NCBI GenBank assembly: GCA_019137255.1 | Contig: WPDH01000060.1 | Coordinates: forward strand, 434,001-498,000 | Length of the DNA: 64,000 nucleotides | Origin: Corinectria fuckeliana | Taxonomy: Eukaryota; Ascomycota; Sordariomycetes; Hypocreales; Nectriaceae | Reading direction: 5' to 3' | Shown: piece after piece, positions 11,725 to 25,100 of the stretch | How the letters are laid out: each line of letters opens with the position of its first letter | How positions within the stretch are numbered: position 1 is the stretch's first letter | Translations under genes and position numbers: made by a program | The notes under the pieces: generated by a model | Seen by the model: only the letters and a program-made list of their open reading frames with translations | Told to the model about the DNA's origin: nothing | The model's database searches: none

Positions 11725-13528
11725 CGCAGTGAGAGACGCGGGTTCCGATGTGCAGATGCTGGGTAGGGTGCTGGGTTCTTGACGGCCAGGGAAGGCGGGG
11801 AAGTTGGAGAGGCGTGATCAGAGGCAGCAGGGGAGACGACGCAACGACGCGCAGGCCAAGGAGATGCAGCTACTTGTTTACTGTTTGTTGTGTCCTTTTA
11901 AATCTGGAGAGCTGGGACCGTGGATCTTTTGCGTGTTCGACAAGCTTTCAACGACCTTCGACCACATGAACACGGCGGGACAAGCGTCCCGGCAGACCCC
12001 TGACTAGTACTACTAGACTTTGACGAGGTTGCGTGGGTCAAAGCCAAGTGGGAAGCCAAGTGGGAAGCCGAGTGGATTGCGGGGGACGACGGTGACCAGT
12101 GGATGTCGATTTCGAGCGCCCCGGTCTGGCCACAAGGACGGAAAATGTCCAAGACGGCGGACAAGGCCCTCGACGGTGCAAGCCACATCGGGAACCGACT
12201 GGACAAGAACGGCAACCTTGGTGGGAACACGTCCAGATTAGCCTGCCGACTTAGAAAAACCCTGCTGCCGAGTCAAAAAATTCTCCTTGAGGTCCAACGA
12301 GTTCTATGTACTCCGCTCCTTTCCCCTTGTCCGTGGTCTTGTCGTGGCAGCCGGGCCTGTCTCTTCTGTCCTCGGCAATGAGTCACGTTGGTTACCTTGG
12401 GTACGACTAGTAACCTTGCTACGTAGGTGCTTACCAGCAGTACTAAGATGTGCGTACGAGCGGTGTCAGGCTGGTCGTGCTAGGGCGCTGACTCGTTTGG
12501 CAGACGCCCTGGTTGATGCTTCGTCTCGTGATGCAACTCCAGCCTAAGACGATCACATGAGCATGTAAAAGGAGCTGGTTCCTACATTTGCTGCCGGCCA
12601 AACGCCCCAAATTGGACCGCAGTGACGTGATTCAATGGAAGTAAGACTTGATTATTGGTCTTTTATACTTACGTATCCTGCCTGCCCTGCATTGACACGT
12701 GAGTAGGAATATCAGCGTTCCCGTCATTAGGCTCTCATTGAAGCTCTTTCACGCGTAGCGGTATTCGTACCCACCTCGACACTGTCGAGAAAAAGCGGGC
12801 ATCGATCGGCAAGAGGCACCTAAGTAGGTAGATTAGAGCTCCCCGCTAGAATTCTTCAGGCTCAATTGGTATCGCCATCGCCATTGCCAATTGATTGCCA
12901 ACGGCATTGGCCTTGTTCCCCGTCGCCATGACTTGGCTCGATGGTGCCTTCTTCTGCTAAGGGTACTGCTGAGTGAGGAGGTAGGGATGAAGGGAGGATG
13001 GAACTCAACCCATTCAGTTCCTACCTGCCTAAGGTACCTACCTACCTTATTACCTTAGGTTCGAAGGTACTAAAGTCAGGTAGGTATGCTCAGCGCCTTC
13101 CTCCTGTTCCCGTATCTTCGTCATGGTGTTTCCCACGGAATGTGTTGACAGCTGGCGGCCAGCTGTCCTGGCCCAGCTACAGAATCATCCTGCTGCCTTC
13201 CTTCTATCAATTCAGCTAGGAGTAGCAAGAGCAATGGCGATAGCTGCAGTGGCAATGCTATCCAAGACTGAGACCCCTTTCTCTTGCCAACTTGCCTCGA
13301 GACGTAGGCCCAACGCCGTCTCGTCTTTCTTTCACAAGCTTATCTTCCCTCCTCAGGACGCTTCTCGAAGTCAGACCGTGAGGGGCTGTCAAGTGGCTCA
13401 TAATCTCATGCTCCAAGTTTCTTGGTCTGTTTTGATTGTCTTTGGTCGTCAGTGAACATTCCTGTATCACTTAACCCATCTTATTCTTCTACTTGCTGCC
13501 TCCGAAACACGGGACTCGACACGGCCCC
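11725..13528. other. Intergenic region with short repeats
   Basis: 1.8 kb between divergently transcribed genes. It contains a 12-bp minisatellite at 12041-12075 and a cluster of CCTACCT/AGGTAGG-type motifs at about 13018-13086. Several short frames occur but none has a recognisable product or credible splice structure. Confidence 0.5.
12041..12075. repeat. 12-bp minisatellite (about 3 copies)
   Basis: Three head-to-tail copies of a unit close to AAGCCAAGTGGG; the third differs by one base (CCGAG for CCAAG). Confidence 0.8.
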
Positions 13529-16500
13529 ATGGATCTTGACGAAGTTCGGCAGAGATCTGCCAGCCAAAACTCCCTACACAGCACGCATCGGGCTCGTGGA
13601 AAGCCAGGCAATCATGTGCACTCCCTGCCGCCTTCACACCGTCGCCCGCTGCGCAGCGTCCACGGAAATGCGACGCTGCTTCGGTCTCCAGGCCCACTCG
13701 AGAGCATGCTCAAGACGACGACTGAAACAGGCGACATTGGCATCTTCTCCATCAAGCCGACGCCTCCCTCGGTGACTTACCATCACCCTCCCCGTCCAAG
13801 GTCCAACTTTGGAGATGCAAGCCTTGCCCGACCTCACTCTCGTGGTCTTGAAGATGGCTTCATCTATGATGACCGCAAGGCGCTCCCCTCCTACCGGGAT
13901 ACTACGTCTGAGATTATTTCACTCTACGGCTCGTCAGCCCAGCCACCCTACTCGAGATCCTTCTCTCCACTAGATGATGGCCGGCGATCATACTCCCTGA
14001 CAACATGTAGCTCACGGAATTTGCCTTCACAAAAGTCATCCTGCACCTTGCAAAGCTTCTCAAGTTCCACCGGTCTGCAGCGTCCTCGTTCTCCCTTTCC
14101 GTATCCGACTCGGTTGAAACGTCCTGGCGTTCGATCAGCTTCCCCGGCTGTGACAGAGAACGGAGCTATTGATTACAGTAGGATGGTTGAACTCGACCGC
14201 GTCTCATACGTATGTGTCATTGAAGCAGGGCTACTTTGTTCGGAGAAACAGGCTAACAGTTCTACAAGCGGACTCCTCATGGGTCCTACAAGCCGACACA
14301 CTACTCCAGTCACCGTCGACCACCGCCTCTTTCTTTACGGCCTGATTTCAACAGATCAACATCCTCCTTGCCTTCGCGAACGTCTCCCAGTCTGTATCAC
14401 TACGGGCACGGGCCTCATCCCGGACCTCATCGCTCTAGAACTCCCAATCCGATGGCCTCTTGGGGCCCTAGGCCACCGCGTCGACAGCCAGATTCTAGCG
14501 ACCAAAGTGTCCGGTCAGCTAGTTTGACATCTATCGTGGAAATGTACCAAAGGCCCACGAATGCGAGTAGATTAGGGCCACCTCTGCGTTCCACGGGTTC
14601 GTTCTACTATGACTACACTGAGGAATTCGGAACGGACCCCCAGCCGGGACTCGACCTTGCAGCCCCTCTGTGTCCGATTCCTCACCGGGCAAGTAGTCTT
14701 CGTCAACCCATGGTCTTGATGGATGACAGCAACGGGCACCTAGAGGTCGGGGATGTTCAAGTCGAGGCCCAACCCATGGGTCTTGATAATGATACCGCCG
14801 AAGGTATAAAATGAATGTCCAATAGGTTTCAGAGGCTGACCGAGTCCTAGACAACACCCCCCGCCCGATTCGGCTGGAAGCAACTGCGCTTGTATTGCCT
14901 GAGAACTTGGATAATGTCAACCAGCCGGCTTGCAATTCTGCCCAAATTGAAGACGCGAGCCGTGTTTCCCGGAGCCCTACAACTTCAAGAAACAGCACTA
15001 GTGACGTTGACAACATCAATGCCAATCTGCCTCATATTGGTTGCATGAATTCGGGACCCGACCCGCCTGCTTCGCAGGAAAAGGAGTTTGTGGACTTTGA
15101 TCTCGAAGCCAGGTCTCACGAGGTTAGACAGCCACCATCTAGTTCCGAGAGTTCAGTGGCTACTTCTAGGGATGAATCATGGCAGTTGTCCAAGGTGCAG
15201 GGCGATCCCCAAGCCATCGACCGTCCCGCAAAACGAAGTTCCCAGGTCACCATTCAAAAGCCGAGGCGCACACTAGATCCAGCGTGTCCAGAGGTCAATC
15301 CAGTTGTTGAAAACTTCCCTAACCCCTCAAAAATACATTTGGACAAGAAGAGAGACGATATGGCTGTCAGGGTTGAGACAAACATTCAACAAACACAGCC
15401 AGCATTCGCAGCCCGAAAGTCAGCAACGCATCCACGATCTCGAAACCGCCAGCCTCGAGCGCAAAGAAACGGCACTTGGTCAAAAAGCAACACTCTTCGA
15501 GGGCACCATCGACGCAACCCAGCGACTATCTGCATTAAGCCTCTCGAAAACATGGACACCATTGGCCTGGACCTGGACCATCCAGTCGCCAAAGCAGAAA
15601 CCCCCATTCTGTCACCAAACCCAATTTCAGCTGCACATCGGCTGAAGCTTACAAACAGCGTCCCTCAACTAATGAAAGCCCTGCCGCCGTTGCCCCATGA
15701 GGCGCACCAAATATCCGAATCACCCTTTGGAAGCATTTCAACGGAACCTGAAGTTTCGACGCGGTTGCTCTTTTCTAGTCCAACCAAATCTCTGGTGCCC
15801 TTTCAGTGCGAGGAAAGTTCTAGTTTCCTGGCTCCAAAATCTATGTTCGATGAAGACAATCCGGAAGCAATGAAAGCGAATCCTCAAACAAAGTCATCAA
15901 AGTTCAAGATTCGGATGAAGTCGGCCCGCTCTGCCCCAACCGCGAGAGAACAAGAGTCGGACCCTGTGACGGCTTCAGGGGGGCTTTTAACGGAGTACAA
16001 AAGACCAAAACTGAAGCTTAAGATGTCGCGCAATCATCTAAGCCAAGGGGGAGTGGCCCAGCATGGAACTGTCATACGTAGCCCGGGGTTAAAGCAATGC
16101 AGCTCTCTGTCAGACCTGGACCAATGCCCGAAAAGGAACTTCTTTTCTGGTCGCTGCAGCCTGGATGAAGTGTATCCAGATGCAGACAAGAAGACGTATC
16201 TTGGGCTTGAGAAAGGGGGGCTGAAAGCGATTCACGAAGCAAATGGGTCTGAGCCTTCACCCAAGTCATCAGACCAGTTTGATATCGTCTGTCCTCCGTC
16301 GCCCAGCAAAGGGGAAGAACCAGCCATCAGCCAGAAACCTGACCTAGGGTCCGTAAATGGTCAGCAGCCGGTGCATCGAACAGGGTCAACTAGAAATCGG
16401 GGCGGTTTGCGACAGAAGGTGTCACTACTTCGACTCCGTGTCACTAGGCCACCTCCAGCAAAAGCCAAGAAGCTCAAACAAGATTCGGAGACTTTTGGGA

Positions 16501-16706
16501 ACAATCGAAAACCTTCTTCAACTTACATAGACGGCGAAAAGTCTTTGAATGGATCTGGAATTGCCCTTCATCAACCAGGTCACTCAAGTTCAACTCGACC
16601 AGGCAAGCGAGTCCGACGCGTTCGAAGGTGGGCGTTTGAGGCGAAACGAGCTGTGCGATCATGTGTTCGAAGAACTTTGGATCGGACTTCACACTCGAGC
16701 GGGTAA
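13529..16706 (+). CDS. Large disordered hypothetical protein (1,023 aa)
   Basis: Three-exon model: 13529-14209, 14269-14803 and 14851-16706, with phases 0 and 1 closing in frame. The first intron has a CTAAC branch site. The second is only 47 nt, with a CTGAC branch site and TAG acceptor. The start MDLDEVRQRSASQNS is the first ATG in frame. The product is rich in Ser, Pro, Arg and Thr, with many short basic and Ser-Pro stretches suggesting phosphoregulation, and no recognised domain. The C-terminus is strongly basic (RVRRVRRWAFEAKRAVRSC). Another frame just downstream (about 16688-16770) encodes a hydrophobic stretch, so an unrecognised terminal intron could add a membrane anchor; I found no good splice pair for it. 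Function unknown. Confidence 0.68.
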
Positions 16707-17226
16707 TATTGAGGCTGGTGTTGGTCATTGTGGGTTTATTTTGGGCTTCGTCCTGGACCTACTCATTTGCGACTAAGATTAATTGTGCTTTGAAACCACA
16801 GGGAGTGGCGCGTCTTACGTCGATAGTGGCCAAGAGAGAGAGCTAGTTAAGTTACTGGTTGCTGCCAGGCCCCGGAGTTGTAATGGGATGCTGCAACTTA
16901 GCATTATAGATTTTAGAGCGAGTCAACTGAGAAGTAGCAACTTAAACGACGTGGGATGCTTGCACAAAGGATGACTGTGGAGTGTTTGTCGGCTGAGAGA
17001 CGTAGACAGTGGGCGAGGCGTGACAAGGGCGTATATCATATCTGCTCAAGCACTTGTGTAAATGAACTAGGTACCTAGTCTGTGGTCAGGAGTTTGAAGG
17101 AGTAAAAGTATTGAAGATCTATGTGTCTACGTTATCTAAGCTGGGTATCATCGCAGAGGTCGCAAAAATCAATCGTCACTTGGAAGATAAGAAAAACTGC
17201 ATGGTATATCCTCCATCATAAAATCA
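16707..17226. other. Convergent intergenic region
   Basis: 520 bp between the convergent 3' ends of the disordered-protein gene and the esterase gene. It contains one GGTACCTAG motif near 17071. No gene seen. Confidence 0.55.
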
Positions 17227-19559
17227 TTACTGGGCCATGGTCTCATTAATACCATGCCAGAAGTGGCAACGGGACGTCTCATTCTTGGAGACGGTCTCCA
17301 TAGTGGAATCGGGGAGCTGCAGGACCAGTCGGCGCTGGCCGTCGCCCCAAGGGGCCCATTCAGGGGCGTCGCCGAAGCGGTGGGGGTTGGGGTCGAGGGC
17401 GCGGACGAAGCTGATCCAGTAGTTCATGACAACGGGGACAATAGCGGCGTTGTAGGAGAAGTATCCGGCGGCGGAGGTAGTCATGGAGGGCCCGAAGACG
17501 GCGGGAACCTCAAAGACGTGGGGGACGCCGCGGCCGGAGGCGACGGCGGCGCGATCCTGGAGGTTGTAGCGGTAGGAGAAGACGTTTGTAGCGTTTACGG
17601 CGGAGGAGGAGTTTGCGGCGCGGAAGGCGTCGAGGATGGCGATGGTCGGGCAGATGAAGGTGGCCTCGCCGTAGGCCCGCGAGGTCGAGGGGAACCAGGG
17701 TTCGCGGGTGGGCAGGGCGGTTTCGAGAGGGTACTGCTCGAGGATGGAGTCGGTGTTGTTGGTGGTGAGGCCGGGGTAGTTGTTCTGCATGAAATTGACC
17801 AACTGGTCCGGGTCGACGGCGTTAGGGACGAACTGGGAGCCCTCTAGTTGCATTACACGCGTGTAAGTAGCCGAACTATCCTTGAGAGATTCAGGGGCCA
17901 GGGGGAGGGGAAACATACCATTCGTGCAAGATCCAAACAAGATGGGGACCTTGACAAAGTCTCCGCGTGCGTACAACTTATACGGCGTGTCGTGCAGAAA
18001 ATCCCCGTCAGTGCACGGCGCCCAGTAGAAGTTGGGAAAGCCGCTGCGGCCGCTGAAGGATCCGGAGTGGTTGATAGCCTGGAGCTCATTCTCGCTCCTA
18101 CCGCGGAGACAGGCCATTTTGTCGTCAGAGCCCTCACAGCGAGCTTCCACAATGACTCTGTCGTACTGGTACTCGAGATCCGAGGCGTGCTGCTGGCCGG
18201 GGAAAAAGGTAGATTCTGCGATTGCCCCGGCGAACAGGCCATCATCGCGGCCTCCGTACGCGGCCAGATGGAGAGCGACGGATCCAGCACCGGCAGACAC
18301 GCCTTGAATGACGACGTGTTCGGGATCTCCACCAAACTGGCAGGGGCTGGTCAGTCTATCCCTAGGTCCAGGGGATGGGATTGAACTATACCTTTGAGAT
18401 GTGCTTCTGTACCCACTTGAGGAGGAATCGCTGGTCCAGCAGGCCGGCATTGAGGTCGCCGTCGTTCTTGACGTCGTCTCCGGCGAGGAACCCAAAGAGG
18501 CCGACGCGGTAGTTGAAGCTAACAAATACCATGTTCTTCTCCGAGGTCTCAACGAGCAGCGAGCCGTTGACGTAAGGATTCGAGTTGCTGGTATAGCCTG
18601 TGGGAGGGGGCTGAGTTAGTAATCACAGAGCAAGAGACTCGTGGTGGGAGAGGCAAGGTAGTCTTACCGCCGCCCTGGATGAATACCATGACGGGGAGCT
18701 TCATGTCCGCCGTGGCGTTTGTTTTCGTCCAGATGTTTAGAGAAAGACAGTCCTCGTCGGGCCCTGGGCCGAGTGCCTGGTACACTCCCGGGCAATAAGA
18801 GCCAAACTAGATGTAGGGCATGCATGATTAGTACTGAACGTGAGATAATCTGACAGATACAAGAGAAGCTTACGGTCTGGGCGCCCAGAGTGTGCTTGGT
18901 CTGCTTAGGATCAACAGGAGCACGCCAACGCAGGTCGCCAGTGGGAGGCTGGGCATAGCGAATGCCGAGGAACTGGCTGAGGCCGTTGCCAAGGTAGTTG
19001 CCCTGATACTGCGAATAACCCAGGTCGACAACGGGACCATCTTCGAGGCCGTGGCTCTGTTGATGGGTCAGTTTACAGTTCGCTCATTAGTTTATAGGTG
19101 AAATATTGGTACCAGGGTCGTCACGGGTTAAAAGTCGGGCGGAGGGAGTCTCACCTTTCTCAAGCCAAAGTATAAGCCCAACCCGAGGGCAACAAACGCC
19201 AGTGTCACGAACGTGAACAATCCGAGAATAAAGAAGCGCTTGCGCCTAGGATTGGGCTGTACGGCTTCTGGGGAGTTGTCATTGGAGACGGGGCCTTGGT
19301 CTGAAACGGAGTTGCGGGAGCTGGTGTCGGAGATGTCTGAGCTAACCAGGGAGCCTGGGATGAGACGTTGGACATCAAGATCCTGCTTCTTGGTAGAGCT
19401 CAAAGAAGTGTGATTGGGCGTAGAAGCAGAAGCAGAAATAGGATTGGAAGAGGAAGAGGAAGAGGAGGCGGAAGCAGTAGACGGATTTGTGGTTGAGGAC
19501 CATTTGCTGCTGACCAGGTCTTGCAGCCTACCCAGAGGGCGAGATATGGAGGAGGCCAT
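17227..19559 (-). CDS. Membrane-anchored type B carboxylesterase
   Basis: Alpha/beta-hydrolase of the type B carboxylesterase/lipase family, 655 residues in six exons: 19559-19155, 19056-18874, 18806-18668, 18597-18392, 18336-17919 and 17843-17227; all phases agree. Residues 1-108 are Ser-rich and end in RRKR. A single membrane segment follows at about 109-132, so I infer a type II protein with its catalytic domain in the secretory lumen or outside the cell. Family landmarks in order are FLGIRYAQPPTGDLRW, EDCLSLNIW, GGDPEHVVIQGVSAGAG (nucleophile Ser325), FGSCTNEGS (acid Glu451) and GVPHVFEVPAVFG (His559). The Glu451 codon is split by the last intron. Four NxS/T sites lie near the C-terminal half. 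Most fungal relatives are secreted with a signal peptide, so the long cytosolic leader is unusual. Substrate unknown. Confidence 0.9.
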
Positions 19560-22197
19560 TGCGATGCGCTCGCTGCCGCCCCGTCACCTTCTCAGTCTCT
19601 CTAGAGGGGGTGTAGGAGAGACGGAGAAGAATGGAGACGAAAGGGGGGATGGGAAATGAAGAAAGTCACGAGAAATCGGCAATAATAAGCAGGTCGATGG
19701 GTCAGGTCTTTGAGTGAGTCGGAGTGAAATGAGTGGGCAAGTACAGACTAGACACCAAACGTTAATAAATCCAGGGCATCAAGATGCGAAACACAGGCGA
19801 AGAAGATGTGGGGAGGGGAATAAGACTGAAGAGAGAGAGAAAACAGGCGGCTTCGTGGTATAATAATAAAAAATACGTAGCAATACCCCAGACTTGAAGA
19901 GAGAGAGAGAGAGAGCAGAGAGCCAAGCGGCCGCCGGCCCGCGCAGACAGACAGACAGACGCACTGAGAGGGAGAGGGAGAGAGGAGACCATCTTTTCGC
20001 CAAGGTTCCGTTTAGTCAAACGCAGAAGAAAGACACAAGACAAGCCGCAAGCAGACGCCGTCTGAGCCGGAATGCCCAGGCAGACCCAAGGCCCAGAAGC
20101 CCGGAGCAGACCAACCAAGTGATGCATAGGCCTAGATGAGATGGGATGGGCCGGGACAGGGGCGAAGTGGATTGGAGGGATGAGCCAGGTACCTCGGGTC
20201 GCATGGGGCCGGACGCTCAATCCCTTGGTACCAATCCTAGGGGCGCTTAAAATGGCCATGGCGTCAATGCCAAGTTGGCGATTGATGATGATCCTTGCGG
20301 GCTTGGTTGATGTCAGACTGTACGAAGTACACAAGTAGTAGTAAACCCCGACAGCAGCTTTCTGCCTTGCCCTGTCCTCAGGCTGCTGCTGCTGCCCTGG
20401 GCTACCTGCCTGAGGTGCCTATTAGACTACATACTGTAGGTAGCAGGTACTAAGGTGGGAAAGACCGTCACGTGTGCTTACACCCGACCTCCCTCTAGTA
20501 GTAGACCTGCTGCTATCATTCTGGAAGGATTGCACATGACTCCATCTCATCCACTTTGCACCGCCAGACGAAACTGTCTGAACTAATCAAATCTCTCCAG
20601 AGGCTGACCGACTGGATTGCAAGCTGGCCCCTTCGATTTTGGCAAAACAAACCCCCCCCCCAAAAAAAAGTCCGGTCCGGCCGGTCATCTCGGCGGGCGT
20701 CAGTGCGGCGTAAAGTGCCAAGACGTTGCTTTGCGGTGCGGTGTGGAATAGGCAATCATGCTCCCTCTTCGGGTTCAAGCATCATCCCGCTGTTGCGCGC
20801 GCAAGGCTGAGCTACTTCGCGCGCTTGGCTTGAACTCGGCCGGGCGCCGCTGAGCTGGTCAGGCAGCGTGGCTGCGTTGCGCTGCATATGCAACTCACGG
20901 CAGGGATTTGGTTTTGGCTTGGGCCTGGCTGACGATCATGGTCATCATGGATCTTCGGTCATGATTCCGAGAGTGTCCCGTATGTATCTAAGCTACTGTC
21001 CTACTACGGAGTCTTCCGGGACAGACCAGACCGACCATATATGTAAGTAGTAGTTTGCGGCTTAACAAAACGCTCAACCACGTCAACGTGCAGCCAGTCG
21101 AACCATTGCATCCCAAAGAGTAAGCACTCAAGCACACAGTCTCGTTGCCTAGGACCATGTATGTATCCCACTGTTCCTGTCAGCTCAACGTGGGCCGCTC
21201 CATTGGCCGAATCACCCCTGTCTCCTTTTTGTCTCCGACTCTTGGCTCGAGCCCTGCACTGAGGCTTAGAGCTGCCGGCTGGGCCATGAAGAAACAAGCC
21301 GAAATCACCTCGTAGACTCCTTCGTGCTGAGCAGAGCATCACTTCTACGTAGTGCAAGCACTTACAGTAAACTAGATCGTTTATTCATACTTTTCGAGCT
21401 TTGGTCCATCCGTGTAGCCGACGCTGCGGATCCCTCCGGCTCGCTCGGCCGGAAATGCGGATACGTAGTGTACATAGGCCTAGTCTCTCCATTCTGCCGC
21501 TCTCGCTCACAACGTCACAACGTGCACCCGTCGTAGAAGTTTGCAAAAGCTGACCAGTTCTTCAACACCATCCATATCTGTGCTTGGCGTGCTCCGTGCT
21601 GGCGGCTGCCAAGACACTATGTGACCCCCCACCACGCTGCCCGTACTACGTAGTATGGCACTCGCTGCAACCTCCTCCGTGCAGTCATCGGCGAACACAA
21701 GGGAAACAGCCTCAACCATCATCGCCTTGGCTAAGCGAAAACACCCCCTTCTGTCTCCGAGTGCATACAGCTGAACTCTGCAGCAGGCGCTCATCCGCCA
21801 CCAGGAAGAACCACGCCATCCCACCGCCCAGATGAGGAAATCGCCGAGCTCGTTCCAGTTAGATGGCCGCAGACCTTGCCATTACTGATTATATCAAATC
21901 GTCATGGGACCTTCGTAAATCGTCCCATCAACCTACATATAAACTAGGCAGTCATTCAAGCGTCTGGTTATTGAGTACTTCTGGACAGTTCCCATTGTCA
22001 AAGCCTCCTTGTGGCTGTGTTCTCAGCCCTGCATTCCTTATATCCATACGCTGACGATGATCCTTCCGGACTCTAACCCTTTTTGACCGTATTCTAGCCC
22101 ATTAGATCCTTTGTAGATTACTCCCCATGCTTCCCGTAGTCATGGCTATGCTCATCTTCAGTCTCATGCGTATCGTCATCCTCGCCCTCGTACATAC
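19560..22197. other. Intergenic region, low-complexity tracts
   Basis: 2.6 kb between the esterase start and the 3' end of the 5-oxoprolinase gene. It holds purine-rich microsatellites near 19.9 kb, a CGG/GC-rich patch near 20.7-20.85 kb and AGGTAGCAGGTACT-type motifs near 20.4 kb. Frames of up to 190 codons exist but look like chance frames in low-complexity DNA. Confidence 0.5.
19896..19986. repeat. Purine-rich microsatellites (GA)n and (CAGA)n
   Basis: A GA run at 19899-19915, a CAGA run at 19944-19960 and a GAGAGG run at 19966-19985 lie in the 5' region of the esterase gene. Confidence 0.8.
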
Positions 22198-25100
22198 TCA
22201 CGCCTCCTCCTCTTCCTCCCCCTTCTTCCCCCATCCTCCACCGCCAGGAGTCTCAATGACGACCCGGTCCCCCTTAGATACCTCCACCGTCGCCTTGCCC
22301 CCGAGGCTGATGATCCTCGCTGCCCCCTCGTCATCCCGCTTCACCCAAATGTTCTTACCCATGCTACCGTCGTCGCCACCGTCCCCGCCTCGAGGGGCCC
22401 GTGACCGCCGCTCCGTCAGCAGGCTTACCTTGATGCCGCCCTCGCGGAACTCAATGTCCCGCACGATGCCGTCTCCCCCCGTCCGCCGCCCGCTACCCCC
22501 GGACCCTTCCCGGATCCCGAACCGGTGCAGCAGGCACGGGTATCGCTTCTCGAATACCTCCGGGTCCGTGATGCGCGTGTTAGTCATGTGCGTGTGCACG
22601 CCGCTCTCGCCCTCCCACGTCGGCCCCGCTCCGGAGCCTCCGCCGATGGTCTCGTAGTATCCAAACCCAGGCTTGTGGTTGCCCGCTGTATCCTTGCCGC
22701 CCTTTCCAAACGTGAGGTTGTTCATGCATCCCTGACTGTCTGCGCAGGCCTGGAAGGCCTTGAGTATCACGTCCGTAATCCGCTGCGAGGTGAGCACGTT
22801 GCCGCCCACTACACTGGCCGACTTAGACGGCGCTAGCAGCGACGCCGGAGGGATGTTGATAGTAATCGGGGATAGACATCCCTGGTTGAGAGGAACATCG
22901 GACTGGATAAGGCACCGTAGAGAGTAGATGATGGCAGAGTGCGTGATGGCCACGGGCGCATTCGTGTTTCCGTAAACTTCTGGCCCAGTACCACTGAAGT
23001 CGAAGGTGGCAGAGCCATCCTCCGTAATGGACACCGCCAGGGAGATGCACGACCCATCGTCCATATAGTCGGCTGCTTTCAAGGGCGCGCCAGACGATCG
23101 CTCGCGGACGTTCTGCAGGAGCTCCCGCACAGATCGCTCCGCCGTTTCTTGAATGGCGTACATGTAAGTCTGCACCGTCTCGAGGCTGTTCTCCTCGATG
23201 AGCGCGCGTACAAGGTGCACCCCCTTGTTGTTGGCCGCAACCTGCGCCTTGAGGTCGAAGAGGTTGTCGGCCAGGCACCGCGTTCCCGAGCAGCCAGGAT
23301 GCTTCGCGGGCTCAACAAGCAGCAGCTCGGTGATTCGCCCCTCATTGAAAACTCCCTGGGTGACCAGCTTCTCCGCCTCGATGGCAGCTCCTTCTTCCGC
23401 GAGAGTCTTCGATGAGGGAGGCATAGACCCTGGCAGAAGTCCACCAATATCCGCGTGGTGACCGCGAGACGCAACGTAAAACACAATGTCGCCCCGGTCG
23501 TCGAAGACAGGAGTAATGACTGTGATGTCGGGCAAATGCGTGCCACCACATGACGGATGGTTCGACACGAGGACATCTCCGTCTTGGAGCTGCCCCTTCC
23601 AACGGTTGTGTTGATACTTGACAGCAAACTGCATAGACCCCAAGTGGACAGGCACATGTGGCGCGTTGGCGACCAGCCCACCATCAGGGGAGAAAAGAGC
23701 GCAAGAGAAGTCGAGGCGCTCCTTGATGTTTGTAGAAACGGCAGTCTTTTGTAGGGTACGGCCCATTTGCTCCGCAATGGACATGAAGCGATGTCCAAAG
23801 ATGGACAGCTGAATAGGCGAAACCTCCTTCTTGGTCTGGATAGCCGTCTTGGGCTGCGTTGCCGTTGATGCAGCACCGGATTCAAGGTCTATCACAACGC
23901 AGCTATCCGCAATGGTCGCGGTACTGTCGGGGACAACGAGAATAGTGAGGGTCTTGTCGAGGATGAGAGCAGGGCCAGCAATCTGAACACCGGCAGAGAG
24001 TTCACTAAGAACGTAAACTGGAGTATCAACGCGACCGGTCGACGCATCGAAGCAAACCTTTGTTGTCTCCTTGCGGGCTGGGGGAGCGGCGAGGGTGATC
24101 TTCTTTAGCTGCACATAGGGGCTCTCTCCTTGGTGCGAGGAGGCAGAACCAACACCGCGTACTCGGAAGTCGTCGATCAGGAGTTTCTTGCCGGGAGACT
24201 TGAAGCCAAACTCGCGCATGTGCCGCTTCTCGAAGAGAGCCTGAAAATCGCTCTCCTCTCCACCTTCTCCTTCCTTGAGGATCATGAACGAGGTGGCCGA
24301 GCCTTCGTATCGGAGATTCAAGTACTGCTCGTGGCGGACTTGGCTCTCATGGATGCCTTGGCTGACGAGCTGTGCAGTGGCCTCCTTCGCGAGCTCCTCG
24401 AGCACAGCCTCCGTCTCGTTCCTAGTCGGCACACCGTACTCTATAGCACCTGGGCGTTGTGCCTCGTGCACCACGTCTGCAAGTGAGAGGCCATATGCTG
24501 AAAGAATCGACGAGAACTTGTGAACTACCACTCGTGAAATGGACAGCGCCTTGGCGAGGGAACAGGCGTGCTGTCCACCTGCACCTCCAAAACAGGCCAG
24601 GAGATGATCCGACGTGTCGTAGCCTCGAGCCTCCGTCAGAGCACGGATCGGCCGGGCCATGACTTCGTCTGCAACGCGGAGAAACCCAAGGGCAACGGCC
24701 TCAGCTGATAGCTCTGCCTTGCCATCTGCGAAGTTATCTGCGTTGATCTTGGCAGTCAACTCCTCAAACTTCTTGGTCGTGATCTCCAGTCCCAATGGCT
24801 CGTCCTCCATGGGACCGAAGATTTTGGGAAAATACTCTGGCTTGATACGGCCGAGGAACAGGTTCGCATCGGTGACGGTAAGGGGGCCGCCCTTGCGGTA
24901 GCAAGCTGGGCCGGGGTGGGCGCCGGCGGACTCGGGACCGACAACGAAGAGGCCTCCTCTCCAGAACAGCATAGAACCACCACCTGCAGCGACTCTTGGG
25001 TATGTTTAGTAACGCAGTTGTGGCTTATGGGGCAACGACTTACGTGTTTATATCCAGCTGAGGAGATTGAATGGAAATTCCGGCAGTTGTGGTCTCAAAC

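Noticed and set aside
14804..14832. A 29-nt intron ending at the nearer TTTCAG acceptor in the disordered-protein gene
   Set aside because: Too short for a fungal spliceosomal intron. The TAG at 14848-14850 keeps the same frame, gives 47 nt and has a CTGAC branch site.
19762..20334. 190-codon minus-strand frame upstream of the esterase gene
   Set aside because: Runs through GA and CAGA microsatellites, giving Leu/Ser repeats; no domain and no splice structure.
22127..22657. 176-codon plus-strand frame at the 3' end of the 5-oxoprolinase gene
   Set aside because: Pro/Ser-rich antisense shadow of a well-supported coding exon.
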